Source of the DNA: Sphingomonas natans
GTDB lineage: Bacteria > Pseudomonadota > Alphaproteobacteria > Sphingomonadales > Sphingomonadaceae
Direction of reading: 5' to 3'
DNA length: 58,091 nucleotides
Assembly (NCBI RefSeq): GCF_030546695.1
Contig: NZ_JAUOTP010000013.1
Location: 1 to 58,091 of the forward strand
The notes under the pieces are model-generated. The model saw nothing but the letters and a program-made list of their open reading frames with translations, was not told the origin of the DNA and did not search any database. The position numbers were made by a program, and so were the translations under genes. This document shows, in pieces, positions 55,241 to 58,091 of this stretch. The number at the start of each line of letters is the position of its first letter. Position 1 is the first letter of the stretch.

Positions 55241-55879
55241 ATGCGTTTGGTCTGTGGAGCGATGATCGCGGCGGCGTTGGTTCTCCCCGGCTGCGGGGAG
55301 AAGCTCCCGACGCTTCCCGAAGACGCGGTCGATCGCGCCGCGACCTGCGGCGTCGTCGCCGCGGCGACGCAGCGCGAGAAAGCGGGCGTGAAGGGTGACC
55401 TGTCCGCCGAGGCGCAGGAAGGCATCTTCCACTACGCGCTGCTTGCCGGCGCCGAGGGCTCGGAATTCGACTCCGAGCGCGCCAATGCCGTGTTCAAGCG
55501 GATGCCCGGCCTGTTCGACACGACGATCAAGGGCAAGTGGCAGGTGCTGCGCCCCGCCTGCGCCACCGCTTATCCCGCGACGACCAACGGCGCGCCGGCG
55601 CTGCCGGAGGGCAAGCTCGACAGCGCACTGCAATGCTATGTCCTCGTCGATTTCATGCGCAAGGCGTTCGGGAGCCAGGGCGGCTCCTATACCGAAGTCT
55701 CGACGACGCTGGGTGTGCTCAGCACGAAGCTCGACGCGAAAGTCTCGCCGATGTTGAAGAGCGCAGGCGTGGGCAATGGCGATCCGCTCGTAAAGAAGCG
55801 CAACGAGGCGCAGGCGGCGGTCGCCAAGCTCGGCCAGCCGCAGGCGGTGATCAAGGCCTGCGAGGCGAAATACGGGTAG
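55241..55879 (+). CDS. hypothetical lipoprotein
   Basis: 212 residues; not recognised. A signal peptide with lipobox LPGC (lipidated Cys about residue 18) marks it as a membrane-anchored lipoprotein. The mature part is helical with four further cysteines (ATCGV, PACAT, LQCYV, KACEA), which could pair in the periplasm. The spacer from lpd contains a terminator and an AT-rich stretch that may hold a promoter. Convergent with the FAD dehydrogenase gene. Confidence 0.82.
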   Translation: MRLVCGAMIAAALVLPGCGEKLPTLPEDAVDRAATCGVVAAATQREKAGVKGDLSAEAQEGIFHYALLAGAEGSEFDSERANAVFKRMPGLFDTTIKGKWQVLRPACATAYPATTNGAPALPEGKLDSALQCYVLVDFMRKAFGSQGGSYTEVSTTLGVLSTKLDAKVSPMLKSAGVGNGDPLVKKRNEAQAAVAKLGQPQAVIKACEAKYG

Positions 55880-55895
55880 GCGGGAAACCTTGCTT

Positions 55896-55977
55896 CCGTT
55901 CGTGCTGAGCTTGTCGAAGTACCGTCCTTCTTGATCGAAAGACGAACTGCCCTTCGACAGGCTCGGGGCAAACGATG
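55896..55977 (+). repeat. REP-like inverted repeat, family A copy 4
   Basis: CCGTTCGTGCTGAGCTTGTC at the left and GCCCTTCGACAGGCTCGGGG at the right, separated by a TCCTTCTT...GAAAG loop. It occupies the gap between the convergent lipoprotein and FAD dehydrogenase genes. Confidence 0.85.
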
Positions 55978-55985
55978 GTCTCTGC

Positions 55986-57623
55986 TCAGGCCGCCCGCTC
56001 CACCACGTCCTCGCCCAGGATGGCGCGCGCGACCGCCTCGGCGATCTTGATCCCGTCCACGCCGGCCGAGAGGATCCCGCCCGCATAGCCGGCGCCCTCG
56101 CCGGCAGGGAACAGGCCTTGCGTGTTGAGGCTCTGGAAATCGCGCCCGCGCGTGATCCGGATCGGCGAGGAGGTCCGCGTCTCGACGCCCGTGAGGGTCG
56201 CCTCAGGGTGATCGTATCGCGCGATCTGCCGGCCGAAGGCGGGGAGCGCCTCGCGGAACGACTCCATCACGAAATCGGGCAGGCAGGCGGAAAGATCGGT
56301 CGGCGTCACCCCCGGCTTGTATGACGGCGTCACCGCGCCGAGCGCGGTCGAGGCGCGCCCGGCGAGAAGATCGCCGACCAGCTGCACCGGCGCGTTGTAG
56401 TTCGATCCCCCGGCGACGAACGCCAGGCTCTCCCAATGCCGCTGCAATTCGATCCCCGCGAGCGGATCGCCCGGATAATCGCGCTCGGGCTCGATGCCGA
56501 CGACGAGCCCCGAATTGGCGTTGAATTCGGCGCGTGAATATTGGCTCATGCCGTTGGTGACGACGCGGCCCGGCTCCGATGCCGCCGCGACTACGCGCCC
56601 GCCCGGGCACATGCAGAAGCTGTAGACCGTCCGCCCGTTCGTGCAGTGGTGCGAGAGGCTGTAGGCGGCAGCGCCGAGATCGGGATGGCGCGCGCAGGCG
56701 CCGAAGCGCGCTTCGTCGACCCACGACTGGGGATGTTCGATCCGCACCCCGATCGAGAAGGGCTTGGCCTCGATATGCACGCCGCGCGCATGGAGCCGCG
56801 CGAACGTGTCGCGCGCGCTATGCCCCACCGCCAGCACGACATGATCGGCCTCGAGGAAGCTGCCGTCATGCAGATGCAGGCCGCGCAGCCGCCGTGCGCC
56901 GCCCGGCCCGCGCTCTACCTCGAAATCCTCGACGCGCGTCCCGAAACGATATTCGCCGCCCAGATCCTTGATTGTCTGGCGCATGGCCTCGACCATCGTC
57001 ACGAGCCGGAAGGTGCCGATATGCGGATGCGCCTCGGTCAATATTTCGGGCGGGGCGCCTGCCTTCACGAATTCGGTCAGCACCTTGCGGCCGAGGAAGC
57101 GCGGATCCTTGATCTGGCTGTAGAGCTTTCCGTCGGAGAAGGTGCCCGCGCCGCCCTCGCCATATTGGACGTTGCTCTCCGGCTCCAGCACGCCGCGCCG
57201 CCAAAGCCCCCACGTATCCTTGGTCCGCTCGCGCACGACCTTGCCGCGCTCCAGGATGATCGGCCGGAAGCCCATCTGCGCGAGGATCAGCCCCGCGAAA
57301 AGCCCGCACGGCCCCGCGCCGATCACGACCGGGCGGGGGACGCCGGCGGGCGCGGTCGCGACCGGGACATAGCGGTCGTCGGGCGTGACGCGCAGACGCG
57401 GCTGGCCCGCGAAGCGCGCGAGCACCGCCGCCTCGTCGGCCAGCGTTACGTCGACCGAATAGACCATCAGGATCGCCGAGCGCCGTCGCGCGTCATGGGC
57501 GCGGCGCGCGATCGTCCAGTCGAGCAATTCCGTATCGCCGATACCGAGCCTTGCGAGGATCGCCTCGCGCAGCGCCTCGGGCGCGTGGTCCAGCGGCAGC
57601 TTGAGTTCGGACAGGCGAAGCAT
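55986..57623 (-). CDS. FAD-dependent dehydrogenase (COG2509-like)
   Basis: 545 residues. A short N-terminal region precedes the FAD loop VVIGAGPCGLFAGLILAQMG (about residue 98). The block YGEGGAGTFSDGKLYSQI and the end FPAGEGAGYAGGILSAGVDG match the uncharacterised large FAD dehydrogenase family. No signal peptide. ATG 57623 has AGAGGCGGG upstream and gives a better N-terminus than an in-frame start at 57647. Substrate unknown. Confidence 0.9.
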   Translation of the reverse strand: MLRLSELKLPLDHAPEALREAILARLGIGDTELLDWTIARRAHDARRRSAILMVYSVDVTLADEAAVLARFAGQPRLRVTPDDRYVPVATAPAGVPRPVVIGAGPCGLFAGLILAQMGFRPIILERGKVVRERTKDTWGLWRRGVLEPESNVQYGEGGAGTFSDGKLYSQIKDPRFLGRKVLTEFVKAGAPPEILTEAHPHIGTFRLVTMVEAMRQTIKDLGGEYRFGTRVEDFEVERGPGGARRLRGLHLHDGSFLEADHVVLAVGHSARDTFARLHARGVHIEAKPFSIGVRIEHPQSWVDEARFGACARHPDLGAAAYSLSHHCTNGRTVYSFCMCPGGRVVAAASEPGRVVTNGMSQYSRAEFNANSGLVVGIEPERDYPGDPLAGIELQRHWESLAFVAGGSNYNAPVQLVGDLLAGRASTALGAVTPSYKPGVTPTDLSACLPDFVMESFREALPAFGRQIARYDHPEATLTGVETRTSSPIRITRGRDFQSLNTQGLFPAGEGAGYAGGILSAGVDGIKIAEAVARAILGEDVVERAA

Positions 57624-57747
57624 CCCGCCTCTTAGCCACGCGTGCACAGCTGCGCCACATCCGCGCTGGCGATCTTAACCTGGAGTGTGGGCAAGCGCGC
57701 GGGACGCGTGTAGGCGCTCGGGCCGCATCGGGACACGCGAGGGGATC

Positions 57748-58091
57748 ATGACGAAATCGGCGACGGACATCATGCAGGAGATCATGTTCTCCGCGGTCAT
57801 GGACGCCGTCGCGGCGCTCAAGACCGCGTCGAAGGGCATGCCCAACTCGCTGCTGCGCGATATCGGCGCGATGGGGCCGAACACCGCCTTCGCCGATCTG
57901 CCCAAGGAAGTGCAGGCGAGCATCACCGCGACGGTGCGCGCCGCGTTCAACCGGCTGCTGAAGGAAGGCTATTCGGTCACGCCGACCGCGAGCGCACCAC
58001 CGCCGCCGCGCCCGTCGAGCCCGCGCCCGGATGGCCCGCGCGGGCCTCGGCCGACCGGTCCGCGCCCGGATCGGCCGCGGGGGCCGAGGCC
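57748..58091 (+). CDS. hypothetical protein with Pro/Arg/Gly-rich tail (3' end outside window)
   Basis: No stop codon before the right edge, so at least 114 residues. N-terminus MTKSATDIMQEIMFSAVMDA, then a helical region (LKTASKGMPNSLLRDIGAMG; QASITATVRAAFNRLLKEGY) to about residue 76. From about residue 82 the sequence is low complexity, with repeats of PRPDGPRGP, PRPTGPRPD and RPRGP. AGGGG is just before ATG 57748. I do not recognise the family; the tail suggests nucleic acid or polyanion binding, which is inference. Confidence 0.75.
   Translation, partial: MTKSATDIMQEIMFSAVMDAVAALKTASKGMPNSLLRDIGAMGPNTAFADLPKEVQASITATVRAAFNRLLKEGYSVTPTASAPPPPRPSSPRPDGPRGPRPTGPRPDRPRGPR

Overview
The window is a GC-rich chromosomal segment of an alphaproteobacterium, most likely a sphingomonad (Sphingomonadales). 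The support is inferential: paired b and b' subunits of the F0 ATPase, PEPxWA-type C-terminal sorting signals, DUF2585 and ATP12 homologues, a lipoyl domain fused to pyruvate dehydrogenase E1-beta, and the lptD-surA-pdxA-rsmA order. Almost everything is housekeeping. I see no prophage, integron, insertion sequence, CRISPR array, rRNA or tRNA. No stretch longer than 300 bases lacks a gene.

Layout. 1-6.0 kb: RsuA-type pseudouridine synthase (C-terminus outside the window), exported beta-lactamase-fold hydrolase, dicarboxylate symporter, single-domain response regulator and AmpG-like transporter. 6.0-8.6 kb: purB, a small secreted protein and radC. 8.6-11.3 kb: F0 ATP synthase operon atpI-atpB-atpE-atpF'-atpF. 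11.5-16.8 kb: DUF4337 protein, uvrC, recO, a diguanylate cyclase and a small conserved protein. 16.7-22.5 kb: methyltransferase divergent from a TonB-dependent receptor, glutathione transferase, fumC and two tandem small membrane proteins. 22.5-25.1 kb: small protein, DUF2585, DUF1697, gmk and a four-helix membrane protein. 25.1-27.3 kb: two paralogous PEP-CTERM surface proteins. Upstream of one of them is an AT-rich control region with three strong dyads. 27.3-31.2 kb: compact operon crcB-rluC-paiB-HAD-atp12, and a MAPEG protein. 31.3-36.8 kb: metallo-beta-lactamase-fold hydrolase, ftsB-like gene, pdhA-pdhB, an NDUFAF6-like gene and an EF-hand protein. 36.9-42.4 kb: lptD-surA-pdxA-rsmA. 42.6-47.2 kb: pepA, PilZ protein, nucleoside hydrolase-like protein and an M20 peptidase. 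47.4-55.1 kb: TCA cluster mdh-sucD-sucA-sucB-lpd without sucC. 55.2 kb to the end: lipoprotein, FAD-dependent dehydrogenase and a truncated gene with a Pro/Arg-rich tail.

How the genes work together. PdhA/PdhB and SucA/SucB/Lpd are parts of the two 2-oxo-acid dehydrogenase complexes, and with Mdh, SucD and FumC they cover pyruvate entry and much of the TCA cycle. The F0 genes supply the membrane half of ATP synthase. LptD, SurA and the TonB receptor belong to outer-membrane biogenesis and uptake.

The least ordinary content is non-coding. A REP-like inverted repeat occurs four times, three times between convergent genes and once between sucB and lpd, where its end forms the lpd ribosome-binding site. 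Two further inverted-repeat elements are present, one of which carries the apparent start codon of the next gene. The dyad cluster upstream of the PEP-CTERM gene is the best candidate for an undescribed regulatory site. I found no convincing new multi-gene system.
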